Positions 24,595 to 33,814 of a stretch of DNA of 64,000 bases are shown one piece after another. Position 1 is the first letter of the stretch. Each line of letters begins with the position of its first letter. The notes under the pieces are model-generated. The model was not told where the DNA came from. It was given only the letters and a program-made list of their open reading frames with translations, and ran no database searches. The stretch spans positions 20,144 to 84,143 of the forward strand of contig JAFZWQ010000041.1 of NCBI GenBank assembly GCA_017617235.1. Direction: 5' to 3'. Position numbers and translations under genes: made by a program. This DNA comes from Bacteroidaceae bacterium. Lineage in GTDB: Bacteria; Bacteroidota; Bacteroidia; Bacteroidales; Bacteroidaceae.

Positions 24595-27500
24595 TCAATT
24601 TCGCTCTCGCTTATCCGTAAGTTTCCAGTATACGACGGGAAGGACGGTAACAACGAGGATGAGGGTACCGATGCCACCAGCAAAAATGGTGATGCCCACA
24701 GGCATCCAGAACGACGAGCCAGCAATAATCATAGGAATGACACCTACAGCCGTAGTGGCGGTGGTGAGGAAGATGGGTACCATACGGCGGCGACCCGCAT
24801 CGAAAGCGGCATCCTTCACCGTCCAGCCCTCCTTCACACGGTCGTCGGCATGTTCAAAGATAAGGATTTCGTTACGCATGATGATACCCATCAGGGTAAT
24901 GAATCCGAACAGGGAGGTCAGGCCCAGCGTCTTGTTGGCAATTGCCAGGCCTATCATAGCACCAGGGATGCTGAGGGCAATGGCCACCATGCAGATAGTG
25001 GTGATGCCAAAACGCTTGAAGTTGAACAGGATGAAGAAGAAGATAATGACCAGCGCTATGCCAATTCCGGCAGCAATCTGGGGCAGCATCTCGGCATTCT
25101 TCTCCACCTCGCCGCCAATCTCGCCACGAACGCCCTGGGGCAGGTCGAGACGCTTCATGATATTACCAATCTTCGCCTGAACGGGAGCTGCCAGCACATT
25201 GCGCTTGCCCTCGGCTGTGACACTGATGCAACGTTCGCCGTTGCGATGCACAATCTTGGATTCTGTCCATGTGGGCTTTACGTCTGCGACCTGGCGCAGG
25301 GCTACGCTCTGGCCCGTCGGAGTCGTCAGGTATGTGTTACCCACATCGCTCAGTTTCATGCTTTGTGTCGACTGATCCTTCACGATAATGGGCACTTCGT
25401 AGTTGCCTTCCCAAATACTGCCCACCTGCATCTCGCCCGTCTGCAACATCAATTGCAACTCGGCCGTTGTGCGGTTGATACCCAACTGAGCCGAGCTGAC
25501 GGGATCGAGCTGGACATCGAGAATGGGATGCGGCTGATCGTAGTCGGTATGTACCCATTCCAATTCGGGCATACAGCGCATCTCTGCCATCAGCAGGTCT
25601 GCAGCAGCACGTATGCTGTCCATATTGTCACCATAGAAGCGGTATTCGTAGGTGGGCACCATCAGGAAATCCATCTGTTTGAAACACACATAGGCACCAG
25701 GCCAGTGGTTGCTCCACTTGGGAGCATAGTCGTTCAGCACATCGAATGTACTCTGAATATCAGGCGTATTCACGATGAGCTGGGCAAAGTTCCTACCACC
25801 CAGCTGCGGAGCGTAGGATACTTGGAAACGCGGACTGCTACATCCGTAGAAAGTAGTTACGCTGGTTACACGTTCGTCGCGTCGGAGCAGATGGGTAATG
25901 CTGTCGGCAATCTCGCGGGTATGGTCCAATCCTTCACCCTCGGGCAGATAAACCTCGACGGCAAACTGGTTACGATCGGCGTAGGGGAACTGGCGCATCT
26001 TCAGGTGAGGGAAGATGAAACTGGTGGCAACAACCAGGGCTACAGCACCGAACATGGTCACATAGGGGTGTTTGAATGTCCACTTCAGGCACTTATCGTA
26101 GAACACCTGTACACGGTCCGTCAACTTCATTTTTCCCTCCTCCGACTTGTCCACTTTCTTTATCAGGGCAGCATTTAGGACAGGGATGACGGCAACAGCC
26201 ACAGCCAGCGAAACCATCAGGTTGATGGTAATGGTGATGGGGAAATAGCTAATGACATCGTGTGCCTCGGCCCGCATGGTCATTACCAACGGGAAGAAGA
26301 TGGCACAGATGCACACCGTGGCCAGCAACATGGGGGCAAAATACTGCTGGACGGCCTTCACTGCCGATTCACGGCGGCTCATACCCTTGCCCAAGTACTC
26401 CAGGTAGCCATCGATGACCACGATACTGTTATCGACAATCATACCCAGCACCACAATCAGGCAGGCCAGCGTGATGATATTCAACGGAATGTTCAGCGCA
26501 TACATGATGCCCACACTGGTGAAGGTGCTCAGGGGGATAGTGATGGCTGCAACGATGGCGGAACGAACAGGGAAAAGCACCATCATGACAAGGATGATGA
26601 CCACCATCGACTCGATGAGGTCGCGCAGGAAATCGTGGACAGAATCGCCAACAACCTGCGGAAGGTCGGTAATTCGGCGTATCTCGACATCCTGTGGCAA
26701 GTATTCCTGCTTGAATGTCGCTATCACCTCGTCGACCTGTTCGCCATAGTCCACGATATTGTTGCCGCTATTCATTTCCAGCGAGAGTACAACACAGCGG
26801 TTACCGTTATTTTCGATGTATTTCTCGCTGGTGTCGTATTCGCGTTTAACGGTTGCCACATCTCGTACACGCACTACCTTATTATCTGAAGAGAAGATGA
26901 TTTGGTTCATCAGTTCCTCCTCGCTGTTCTCAGTAGGCGAAACATGCAGTTGGATATTCTGCTCGCCACCCGTTACAGAGCCAGCAATTGTGGTCAGACC
27001 CTGACCGTTGATGGCCTGCATCAGAGCGCCCTGACCAATGCCATATGCGGCCAAGCGTTCACGATCGACATAGAGGGTGATTTGTTCCTTTACCTCGCCA
27101 TACTGGCGCACATTGCTTACGGACTTTACACGGCGCAAGCGGTCGGCCAGTTCATCACTATAACCCTGCAGTTCACGATAACTGCGCTGTTGGCTCTCCA
27201 AGGTGATGAGCAGGGCACAGGCATCGCCAAAATCATCGTTGACGATGAGGGCCACCACACCTGCGGGCAATTGGCTCTTGAAGGTGTTCAGCCCGTGCTT
27301 AAGCTTACTCCATATCTCGTCCTTCTGGTCGGCATCGTCCTGCAACTGTACCATCACAAAACACAGACCATTCTGACTGCTGGTGGTGGTTTGCGAACGC
27401 TTTACTTCCTTAAAGGTGAACAGATAGCGTTCCAACGGACGCGCTACCTGGGTCTCTACTTCCTCACTCGTAGCTCCAGGCATAACGGCAATAACCACAC

Positions 27501-27645
27501 CCTGTCGCACGGTGAACGGAGGAAACTCGTCTTTCGGCATCACACGCAAGCCATAGAGACCAAAAGCCAACAGCAACGCCGTTATCAGCAGCGTTATGCG
27601 GTAGTTATTGACAGGCCAAGCAGCCCAACTCTTATTCCATTCCAT
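24595..27645 (-). CDS. RND-family efflux transporter, inner membrane pump
   Basis: The 1016-aa pump has the AcrB/MexB-like plan. TM1 lies at about 18-35, with two large periplasmic loops and 12 TM helices in total. Porter sequences include 'MPGATSEEVETQVARPLE'. TM4 carries 'GMIVDNSIVVIDGYLEYLGKGMSRREA'-like sequence with the proton-relay Asp, and TM10-12 carry 'LFGFITLMGIIMRNEILIFEH' and 'RRRMVPIFLTTATTAVGVIPM'. It exports small molecules using the proton gradient; the substrate is not predictable. It sits between adaptor and TolC genes, overlapping the adaptor gene by 14 bp. The single Asp-Asn pair in TM4 (VDN) departs from the usual Asp-Asp of AcrB. Confidence 0.95.
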   Translation of the reverse strand: MEWNKSWAAWPVNNYRITLLITALLLAFGLYGLRVMPKDEFPPFTVRQGVVIAVMPGATSEEVETQVARPLERYLFTFKEVKRSQTTTSSQNGLCFVMVQLQDDADQKDEIWSKLKHGLNTFKSQLPAGVVALIVNDDFGDACALLITLESQQRSYRELQGYSDELADRLRRVKSVSNVRQYGEVKEQITLYVDRERLAAYGIGQGALMQAINGQGLTTIAGSVTGGEQNIQLHVSPTENSEEELMNQIIFSSDNKVVRVRDVATVKREYDTSEKYIENNGNRCVVLSLEMNSGNNIVDYGEQVDEVIATFKQEYLPQDVEIRRITDLPQVVGDSVHDFLRDLIESMVVIILVMMVLFPVRSAIVAAITIPLSTFTSVGIMYALNIPLNIITLACLIVVLGMIVDNSIVVIDGYLEYLGKGMSRRESAVKAVQQYFAPMLLATVCICAIFFPLVMTMRAEAHDVISYFPITITINLMVSLAVAVAVIPVLNAALIKKVDKSEEGKMKLTDRVQVFYDKCLKWTFKHPYVTMFGAVALVVATSFIFPHLKMRQFPYADRNQFAVEVYLPEGEGLDHTREIADSITHLLRRDERVTSVTTFYGCSSPRFQVSYAPQLGGRNFAQLIVNTPDIQSTFDVLNDYAPKWSNHWPGAYVCFKQMDFLMVPTYEYRFYGDNMDSIRAAADLLMAEMRCMPELEWVHTDYDQPHPILDVQLDPVSSAQLGINRTTAELQLMLQTGEMQVGSIWEGNYEVPIIVKDQSTQSMKLSDVGNTYLTTPTGQSVALRQVADVKPTWTESKIVHRNGERCISVTAEGKRNVLAAPVQAKIGNIMKRLDLPQGVRGEIGGEVEKNAEMLPQIAAGIGIALVIIFFFILFNFKRFGITTICMVAIALSIPGAMIGLAIANKTLGLTSLFGFITLMGIIMRNEILIFEHADDRVKEGWTVKDAAFDAGRRRMVPIFLTTATTAVGVIPMIIAGSSFWMPVGITIFAGGIGTLILVVTVLPVVYWKLTDKRERN

Positions 27646-28714
27646 ATTTCACGGGTGTTCCCTCTCCTACTTTCTGATAACCCTCAACAATCACTTGGTC
27701 GCCTTCCTGGAGGCCAGATTCGATGACCACACGGTTACCCACGGTCTGTCCAATGGTGACAGGTGTGCGATGAGCCTTTCCATCCTTGGGGACCCACACG
27801 AAGAGTGTTTTGTCCGTTGCCTGCTGCACAGCCTTCACGGGCAATGTCACTACCCCCTCATTTCTCATTTTCTCATTTTCTTGCTCCTCTTCGCTACGCA
27901 AGCGCTTCGCGATTACTCCATTTCTCATTTTCACCCTTGCCACCATACCTGGTAACAACTTATGACCTGGATTGGGAACCGTGATACGAATATCGTAGGT
28001 ATGGGTCAGCGGATCGGCACTGACACCCTTCTCGATTTTGCCGCCCTGGAACACTTCATCGCCCAAGGCATCCACAGTAATCTGTGTAGCTGTTCCTGCC
28101 GTAATGCCGGCAATCTCGCGTTCAGGGATGGCAACACGCACCTTCACACGGTCTATAGAAAGGATGGTGAGCACGGGTTCCGTGGGCAGCACGGTCTCGC
28201 CAACACTCATTATCTTCGTACCTACCACACCACTGACAGGGGCATAGATACGACAATCGTCCAGATTCTTCTTCGCCATATCGTAAGCCGACTGAGCCTG
28301 CTGCACCTTGCTCTCGACCTCGACCCACTTCATGTCAGCCAACGATTGGTTGTCGTGCAGGAGTTTCATGCGTTCATAGGCATCCTTGGCCTGATCCAGG
28401 GCAGCCTTAGTTGTTGCCAACGTATTGCGGGCCTGTGTCTCGTCGATAACAGCCAGCAACTGACCTTTTTTCACAGCCTGACCCTCGCTAACTGTCATGG
28501 TCTGCAGCACAGCCATTCCCGTAAAGCTGACAGTGGTGGAGCTTTCCTCCTCGACAACTCCTACATAGGGAATTTGGGCAACGTCGCTGGAGGGTGTTAC
28601 ACGCTCTACGACAACAGCCAGCGTCTCTTCCTCCGTCTTCTCCTGCTTCGTTCTGCAAGCACAGAACAGCATTACAGAACAAAGGACGGGAATGATTCCT
28701 TTCGTTGTTTTCAT
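27632..28714 (-). CDS. RND efflux periplasmic adaptor lipoprotein
   Basis: The 360-aa membrane-fusion protein starts with a lipoprotein signal (FCAC, Cys20). The lipoyl half-motif 'TVSFTGMAVLQTMTVSEGQAVKKGQLLAVID' (about 48-80) is followed by a coiled-coil hairpin (about 83-135) and the second lipoyl half 'IYAPVSGVVGTKIMSVGETV'. A beta-barrel and membrane-proximal domain complete it. It bridges the pump to the TolC channel. Residues about 262-288 (IAKRLRSEEEQENEKMRNE) are a highly charged insert encoded by ATTTTCTCATTTC and GCTACGCAAGCG repeat DNA (27850-27930), placed between the barrel and the membrane-proximal domain. No own promoter box was convincing in the 75 bp upstream. Confidence 0.94.
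   Translation of the reverse strand: MKTTKGIIPVLCSVMLFCACRTKQEKTEEETLAVVVERVTPSSDVAQIPYVGVVEEESSTTVSFTGMAVLQTMTVSEGQAVKKGQLLAVIDETQARNTLATTKAALDQAKDAYERMKLLHDNQSLADMKWVEVESKVQQAQSAYDMAKKNLDDCRIYAPVSGVVGTKIMSVGETVLPTEPVLTILSIDRVKVRVAIPEREIAGITAGTATQITVDALGDEVFQGGKIEKGVSADPLTHTYDIRITVPNPGHKLLPGMVARVKMRNGVIAKRLRSEEEQENEKMRNEGVVTLPVKAVQQATDKTLFVWVPKDGKAHRTPVTIGQTVGNRVVIESGLQEGDQVIVEGYQKVGEGTPVKYGME
27850..27930. repeat. Repeat-derived insert in the RND adaptor gene
   Basis: Two blocks of TTTCTCATTTTCTCATTTTC-type sequence flank CTTCGCTACGCAAGCGCTTC. The first type recurs in the TolC and PAP2 signal peptides; GCTACGCAAGCG recurs near 12990. All of it is in frame in the adaptor gene. Confidence 0.75.
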
Positions 28715-28764
28715 TATTATTTCATATTATATTTTTAATTCAATTATAACATACCAACATACTG

Positions 28765-28777
28765 GATGCCAAGCATC
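28765..28777. other. Short hairpin between cca and the RND adaptor gene
   Basis: GATGC and GCATC flank CAA. The stem is short and not followed by a clear T run, so it is at best a weak terminator. The rest of 28715-28789 is AT-rich, with no gene. Confidence 0.25.
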
Positions 28778-28789
28778 TATGAAATACAA

Positions 28790-30277
28790 TTATTTCACTT
28801 TTACAGCCAATCCCATCTCCTGAGCACGTTCCATCATGTAGGCATAGGCAGCCTCGTGGGTGTTGGGGATGTGGCTCTCCCAAATGGCATCCTTCACGGC
28901 CTGTTTGAGCAGACCAATCTCGCGACAAGGCGACAGTCCGAACGTCTCCATAATCTCCTCACCCGTGATGGGGTTTTGCCAGGTGCGATAGTTATCGCGT
29001 GCCTGCAAATCGGCAAGTTTCTCGCGAACAAGTTGGAAGTTCTGGAGGAAACGCTGTTTGCGTTCGGCATTCTTGCTGGTGACATCGGCTTCGCAGAGGG
29101 TCATCAGGTCGTCGATATCCTCGCCCGCCTCAAAAAGCAGACGACGCACAGCGCTGTCCGTAACCTCGTCGTCGGCAATGGCTATGGGCCGCATGTGGAG
29201 CCCCACCAGTTTCTCGACATAGTGCATACGCTCGTCGAGGGGGAGTTTCATACGACGGAAAATGGAGGAAACCATCTTCTGTCCGATGTAGTTGTGGTTT
29301 TTGAAGGTCCATCCGGCCTGTGGTTCCCAACGTTTGGAACGGGGTTTACCGATATCGTGCAACAGGGCTGCCCATCGCAACCAAAGGTTGTCGGAATGAC
29401 TCGCCACATTGTCGAGCACCTCGAGAGTATGGTAGAAATTGTCCTTGTGAGCACGTCCGTTACGGACCTCCACGCCCTCCATCGCTGCCAGTTCAGGGAA
29501 GATGATAGGGAGCAATTCGGCACGGGAGAGTTCTACGAAACCAATGCTAGGACGGGGCGAGAGCATGATTTTGTTCAGCTCATCGATGATGCGTTCCTGC
29601 GAGATAATCTTGATTCGATTGGCATTACGCACAAGGGCCTCTTGCGTTTCTTCCTCAATTTGGAAGCGCAACTGGGTAGCGAAGCGGACGCAACGCATCA
29701 TGCGCAGGGGGTCGTCGGAGAACGTGATATCGGGGTCGAGAGGCGTAGCAATTAGGCGGTCTTCCATATCCAAAAGTCCGTCGAAACGGTCTACGAGTTC
29801 GCCAAAATGGGCCTCGTTAAGGCAGACGGCCAAAGCATTGATGGTGAAATCGCGACGGTCTAAATCGTCCTCCAGTGTACCGTCCTCGACAATGGGTTTA
29901 CGCGAGTCGTGACTGTAACTCTCACGACGAGCCCCCACAAACTCCACCTCGAGTGGTTCCTGGGAAGTTTGAACTTTCAATTGTGCCGTACCAAAGTTCT
30001 TGAAGACGGAAAGATGGGCCTTGCGACCCAGTTTCTGTTTCAAGGTCTGTGCAAGGGCTATCCCTGGAGTCACGCTTCCCTTTCCTTTGGGGAGGGCGGA
30101 AGGAGGGGCCACTACCACACAGTCGATATCCTTCGAGGGGCGTTCCAGAAAAAGGTCGCGCACGAAGCCCCCCACCACATAACACTCCATGCCCAGTTCA
30201 TCGGCCGTCTGACCAATCTGGTGGAAGATGGGGGCAGCCAGCAGTTGCTGCATTTCATCGCGACTAATGTCCCTCAT
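28790..30277 (-). CDS. cca: CCA-adding tRNA nucleotidyltransferase with HD domain
   Basis: The enzyme adds or repairs the 3' CCA of tRNAs; the tRNA-Arg in this window lacks an encoded CCA, consistent with need. The 495-aa product has the class II nucleotidyltransferase motif 'VVGGFVRDLFLERPSKDIDCVV' (34-55) with the DxD pair Asp50/Asp52. Next come 'DLDRRDFTINALAVCL', the RNA-binding 'PLRMMRCVRFATQL' and an HD-domain motif 'LLHDIGKPRS' (about 303-312). An insertion right after the catalytic strand (about 57-70, PPSALPKGKGSV) is encoded by a REP-like copy (B5). The gene is last in the minus-strand housekeeping cluster, 4 bp after the small lipoprotein gene. Confidence 0.92.
   Translation of the reverse strand: MRDISRDEMQQLLAAPIFHQIGQTADELGMECYVVGGFVRDLFLERPSKDIDCVVVAPPSALPKGKGSVTPGIALAQTLKQKLGRKAHLSVFKNFGTAQLKVQTSQEPLEVEFVGARRESYSHDSRKPIVEDGTLEDDLDRRDFTINALAVCLNEAHFGELVDRFDGLLDMEDRLIATPLDPDITFSDDPLRMMRCVRFATQLRFQIEEETQEALVRNANRIKIISQERIIDELNKIMLSPRPSIGFVELSRAELLPIIFPELAAMEGVEVRNGRAHKDNFYHTLEVLDNVASHSDNLWLRWAALLHDIGKPRSKRWEPQAGWTFKNHNYIGQKMVSSIFRRMKLPLDERMHYVEKLVGLHMRPIAIADDEVTDSAVRRLLFEAGEDIDDLMTLCEADVTSKNAERKQRFLQNFQLVREKLADLQARDNYRTWQNPITGEEIMETFGLSPCREIGLLKQAVKDAIWESHIPNTHEAAYAYMMERAQEMGLAVKVK
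30073..30110. repeat. REP-like element B5 inside cca
   Basis: CGCTTCCCTTTCCTTTGGGG runs into AGGGCGGAAGGAGGGGCC. It is a diverged copy of the GC-rich palindrome family seen at 17.4, 18.1 and 40.8 kb, here single and in frame within the catalytic domain of the CCA enzyme. Confidence 0.7.
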
Positions 30278-30281
30278 AGTT

Positions 30282-30593
30282 CTATTCCTTAATTTCTAAT
30301 TCTTTCTGGTCGTGCTGCAACTTGCGGCGATAGAATTCAGTCTTCAAAGAATCACCCTCTGCCAATTGCAATTCCACACTATCCATCAGGAGTATGGCCT
30401 GACGACGGGCCTCGATGGCTCTGGGGCAGTTCTTACGCAGGCTCAGAATGGAATCGCGAGCTGCCTCGAAATTCCCTTGGGCATATGCTGCACGCGCCTC
30501 GTCGAGTTTCTGCAGGCCCAGTTGTTCGTCCGTGGATTCCTTCGCACACGCACACACCACGAAAAGTAGAGGTATAGTCAAAAACCTTTTCAT
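30282..30593 (-). CDS. Small lipoprotein with coiled-coil helix, function unknown
   Basis: I start at the ATG at 30593 (103 aa), where MKRFLTIPLLFVVCAC gives a lipoprotein signal (Cys16). The rest is helical, with a TPR-like piece 'KLDEARAAYAQGNFEAARDSILSL' and a charged C-terminal helix. It could be a periplasmic scaffold, but I do not recognise a family. It lies 4 bp from both rseP and cca, so it belongs to the housekeeping operon. Confidence 0.75.
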   Translation of the reverse strand: MKRFLTIPLLFVVCACAKESTDEQLGLQKLDEARAAYAQGNFEAARDSILSLRKNCPRAIEARRQAILLMDSVELQLAEGDSLKTEFYRRKLQHDQKELEIKE

Positions 30594-30597
30594 GTGC

Positions 30598-32121
30598 TTA
30601 CAGAATAAACCTTCGTATGTCGTTACCAAAGGCCAACACCATTAGTGCTAATATGAGGCCCAAACCAATGTATTCGAGCCAAACCATGACCTTTTCGCTG
30701 GGTTGGCGGCCCGTAATGGCCTCGTAGAGCAAGATAACAATGTGACCGCCATCCAATCCAGGAATGGGCAGGATATTCATAACTGCCAGAACGATGCTGA
30801 TGAGCGCTGTCATCATCCAGAAACGGAGCCAATCCCAACTGTCAGGGAACATATTACCAATGGCTATGAATGAACCCACTTCCTGGGCGCCGTCCTTTGT
30901 GGCAAGATATTTCATGCTATCGATATAGTTGACGAGTGTTTGCCAACCATAGCTGAAGCCAGCAGGAATACAAGTAAGGAGATTGTAATCGATGTGGGCA
31001 ACTTCGTAGTCGTTGATGACAAAGTGGCGAACCACGCCCATACGATACTCCTGGTCGAGTTGCAGTTTGACGGTATCGGGTGTCTCTGCCCCAGCATTCT
31101 GGAAGACAAGTGTCATGTTGCGCATACGCAGACTGTCGGCCTTGGTACAGTTCTTCAGGGAAAGAACATCCTGTTTGCGAACGAAGAGTGAATCGTAGTC
31201 ACTCCAATATGTAATGGCGGCACCATCCACTGCCAATATGCGGCTACCAGGCTTGACACCAGCCTTTGCAGCAGCACTGCCAGGAGCCACGCTGTCAATG
31301 AGTGCAGGCGAAGCCATCATCATGAAAGGCGGCACAGAACGAATCATGGATAGCAGATTCAAGCCATCTTCGGGCATAGGCAGCGTTACTTCCTTGCCCT
31401 CGCGCAGCACAGTAACCTTCTTGGCATTCGAGATGTCCTGCAGGATAGCAGAGTTCCAGCCCTCAATGTCCTCGTCGTCGATGCGCACGGGGATATCGCC
31501 ATCGCGGAAACCTACGGATTCAGCCTCCTGATTATAGGCAAAACCCTGTTTGATGTTCTGCATCGGCAGCCGGTCCTCGCCTACAAACAGCATGATACCG
31601 CAGTAGATAACAAAAGCGGTAATGAGATTCATGAGCACGCCCCCGAACATGATGAGGAAGCGCTGCCATATCTTTTTGGAACGGAATTCCCAAGGTTGAG
31701 GTTCAGCTGAAAGTTGCTGATTGGTCTCGTCTATCATGCCGGCAATGGCCACATAGCCGCCAATGGGCAGCCAGCCGATGCCGTATTCTGTTCCTGCATT
31801 TTCGTCGTATTCCTTATTACCAATATTCTCTGTTACAATCTTTTCCTTCTGACCAGTCAGACGATAGAAGAGGTTGCGCAGATAGGCAAAGAAATTCTTT
31901 CCTTCGTTGCCACGCTTGGTAACGAGGGGTTTACCCAACAAACGACGGAACCAGTTGTCGTAGGAACTGAACAAATGGAAGCCCCAGTTGGCAAACATAT
32001 AGAAACGCAGAACACGTGTTTTGAACAATTTGGCAAAGCCGAAATGCCCGCCTTCGTGCAATACCACGAGCAACGAAAGGCAAAGCATAAGCTGTAATGC
32101 TTTAATGACAATGATATTCAT
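30598..32121 (-). CDS. rseP: RseP-like site-2 zinc metalloprotease
   Basis: This intramembrane protease cleaves anti-sigma factors or signal-peptide remnants within the membrane. The 507-aa product has the zinc motif HEGGH at 22-26 in TM1, two PDZ-like regions in the centre (ALIDSVAPGSAAAKAGVKPGSRILAV is the clearest, about 275-300) and the C-terminal 'NILPIPGLDGGHI' motif that supplies the third zinc ligand (about 452-464). It is longer than E. coli RseP because of loops between TM1 and the first PDZ, which is common in Bacteroidetes. It lies 20 bp downstream of dxr, a neighbourhood conserved in many bacteria. Confidence 0.94.
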   Translation of the reverse strand: MNIIVIKALQLMLCLSLLVVLHEGGHFGFAKLFKTRVLRFYMFANWGFHLFSSYDNWFRRLLGKPLVTKRGNEGKNFFAYLRNLFYRLTGQKEKIVTENIGNKEYDENAGTEYGIGWLPIGGYVAIAGMIDETNQQLSAEPQPWEFRSKKIWQRFLIMFGGVLMNLITAFVIYCGIMLFVGEDRLPMQNIKQGFAYNQEAESVGFRDGDIPVRIDDEDIEGWNSAILQDISNAKKVTVLREGKEVTLPMPEDGLNLLSMIRSVPPFMMMASPALIDSVAPGSAAAKAGVKPGSRILAVDGAAITYWSDYDSLFVRKQDVLSLKNCTKADSLRMRNMTLVFQNAGAETPDTVKLQLDQEYRMGVVRHFVINDYEVAHIDYNLLTCIPAGFSYGWQTLVNYIDSMKYLATKDGAQEVGSFIAIGNMFPDSWDWLRFWMMTALISIVLAVMNILPIPGLDGGHIVILLYEAITGRQPSEKVMVWLEYIGLGLILALMVLAFGNDIRRFIL

Positions 32122-32141
32122 AGAAGTTATGAGTTACAAAT

Positions 32142-33299
32142 TTAGGAGTTACGAGTAATTAGTTCACTGGCGATGCGACGCGCTTCGGCATCGATGGCAA
32201 AATAGTCGTCGAGTGTGGGTTTGGCAATAAAAGTGGTACGCTGCATGGTTTCCCCAATGATGTCTGCCATTTCGAGGAATGAGCATTTTTCCTGTCGGAA
32301 CGCCAAGTTCACAATCTCGTTGGCCGCATTCACCACACAGGGAATAGTGCCGCCACGCTGAAGAGCCTCGAAGGCAAGAGCCAGACAACGGAACTTTTCC
32401 ATATCGGGGGCTTCGAAGGTGAGGTCGGCCATGTGGTACCAGTCCAGTCTGTCGAAATCACTTTGCAGGCGCTGGGGATAACTCAGGGCCAACTGGATGG
32501 GGACACGCATATCGGGTACACCCAGCTGTGCCTTTACGGCTCCATCGCGGAACTGAACGGCACTGTGTACCACACTTTGCGGATGCACCACCACCTGGAT
32601 TCTGTCTGCCCCAACTCCGAAAAGCCATTTGGCTTCGATGACCTCAAAACCCTTGTTCATCATCGTAGCCGAATCTATGGTTATCTTAGCGCCCATATCC
32701 CAATTGGGATGCTTGAGGGCCATAGCAGGAGTAACGATCTTCAGTTCATCCATCGAGAATTTGCGGAATGGACCACCACTGGCGGTAAGGATGATTTTCT
32801 CGATATCCGAATCCTCGCCCATCAGCGACTGGAAGATAGCCGAATGTTCGCTGTCCACAGGAAGAATGGCCGAGCGGTTCTCAACGGCCAACTGTGTCAC
32901 CAATTCACCTGCCACCACCAAAGTTTCCTTGTTGGCCAGTGCAATCTGTTTGTGACTACGAATGGCTGCAACCGTGGGACGCAGGCCAGCAAAGCCCACC
33001 AGCGCCGTCAGCACAATGTCCACCTCGTCGTTCTGTACCACCTGTTCCAAAGCATCGGCTCCCGTATAAACCTGAATAGGCAGATCGGAAAGTGCGTCGT
33101 TCACCTGTGGATAAAGGCTCTCGTCGGCAATCACCACGATAGCTGGATGGAAGCGGCGGGCCTGTTCAACAAGTAGGTCTGCCTGACGGTTTGCCGTCAG
33201 CACATAGGCTTCGTACAGGTCGGGATGTGCCTCAATTACTTGCAGTGTCTGTGTGCCGATACTGCCCGTAGAACCAAGTATTGCTATTTTCTTCTTCAT
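32142..33299 (-). CDS. dxr: 1-deoxy-D-xylulose 5-phosphate reductoisomerase
   Basis: The enzyme converts DXP to methylerythritol phosphate with NADPH, the committed step of the MEP isoprenoid pathway. The 385-aa product opens with the dinucleotide-binding 'KIAILGSTGSIGTQTLQVI'. It carries 'ALANKETLVVAGELV', the metal and substrate motif 'LPVDSEHSAIFQ' (about 148-159), 'ASGGPFR', 'HPNWDMGAKITIDSATMMNKG' and 'QSVVHSAVQFRDGA'. Length and motifs are complete. It lies between rimM (5-bp gap) and rseP. Confidence 0.97.
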   Translation of the reverse strand: MKKKIAILGSTGSIGTQTLQVIEAHPDLYEAYVLTANRQADLLVEQARRFHPAIVVIADESLYPQVNDALSDLPIQVYTGADALEQVVQNDEVDIVLTALVGFAGLRPTVAAIRSHKQIALANKETLVVAGELVTQLAVENRSAILPVDSEHSAIFQSLMGEDSDIEKIILTASGGPFRKFSMDELKIVTPAMALKHPNWDMGAKITIDSATMMNKGFEVIEAKWLFGVGADRIQVVVHPQSVVHSAVQFRDGAVKAQLGVPDMRVPIQLALSYPQRLQSDFDRLDWYHMADLTFEAPDMEKFRCLALAFEALQRGGTIPCVVNAANEIVNLAFRQEKCSFLEMADIIGETMQRTTFIAKPTLDDYFAIDAEARRIASELITRNS

Positions 33300-33304
33300 T
33301 TTCT

Positions 33305-33814
33305 CTAAACTTCTAGCAGCCCATCGGGCAACTGCATCTCCACGACACGCTTCTCGTGGTCGATATTGCGGATAAAGGTCTCTACGGCTGGTATCAGGGT
33401 TCCGTTTTCCAACTCGAACAGTACATTCATCGTTGAATTGTCCACACGAACAATTTTACCCAAGTCGCCAACCTTGTCATCTATAATATGGAAGCCCTCG
33501 AAATAGCCCCATGTGTAATCGCTATCATCGTCATCCGGAGTCAGGGCATAGGGGAAATACACCTCTGCGCCACTGAATTCCTGAACACTTTCTATGCTGT
33601 TCAGGTCCACGAACTTTAACAAAGCGGAATGTTCGCCACGAAAACGATATTCTTCGAGGAAGAAAGGCACCAGTATGCCATCGACCATCAATACCAGATA
33701 GTCGGCATCTACCCTATCCCACACATCTGTGGTGAAGGCAAAGGTGATTTCGCCATGAACACCATGCGGTTTACCTAACTGACCTATCTTATAGACCTCC
33801 TCGTCACGTATCAT
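33305..33814 (-). CDS. rimM: 16S rRNA processing protein RimM
   Basis: RimM assists maturation of the 30S subunit head with ribosomal protein S19. The 169-aa product has the N-terminal RimM domain ('IGQLGKPHGVHGEITFAFT', about 11-29) and a C-terminal PRC-barrel ('GYFEGFHIIDDKVGDLGKI', 'NGTLIPAVETFI'). Its start codon overlaps the murA stop in an ATGA at 33811-33814, implying coupled translation. Confidence 0.95.
   Translation of the reverse strand: MIRDEEVYKIGQLGKPHGVHGEITFAFTTDVWDRVDADYLVLMVDGILVPFFLEEYRFRGEHSALLKFVDLNSIESVQEFSGAEVYFPYALTPDDDDSDYTWGYFEGFHIIDDKVGDLGKIVRVDNSTMNVLFELENGTLIPAVETFIRNIDHEKRVVEMQLPDGLLEV

Noticed and set aside
24850-26178. 442-codon plus-strand frame, His/Gln-rich
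   Set aside because: Antisense to the RND pump; composition typical of reversed codons.
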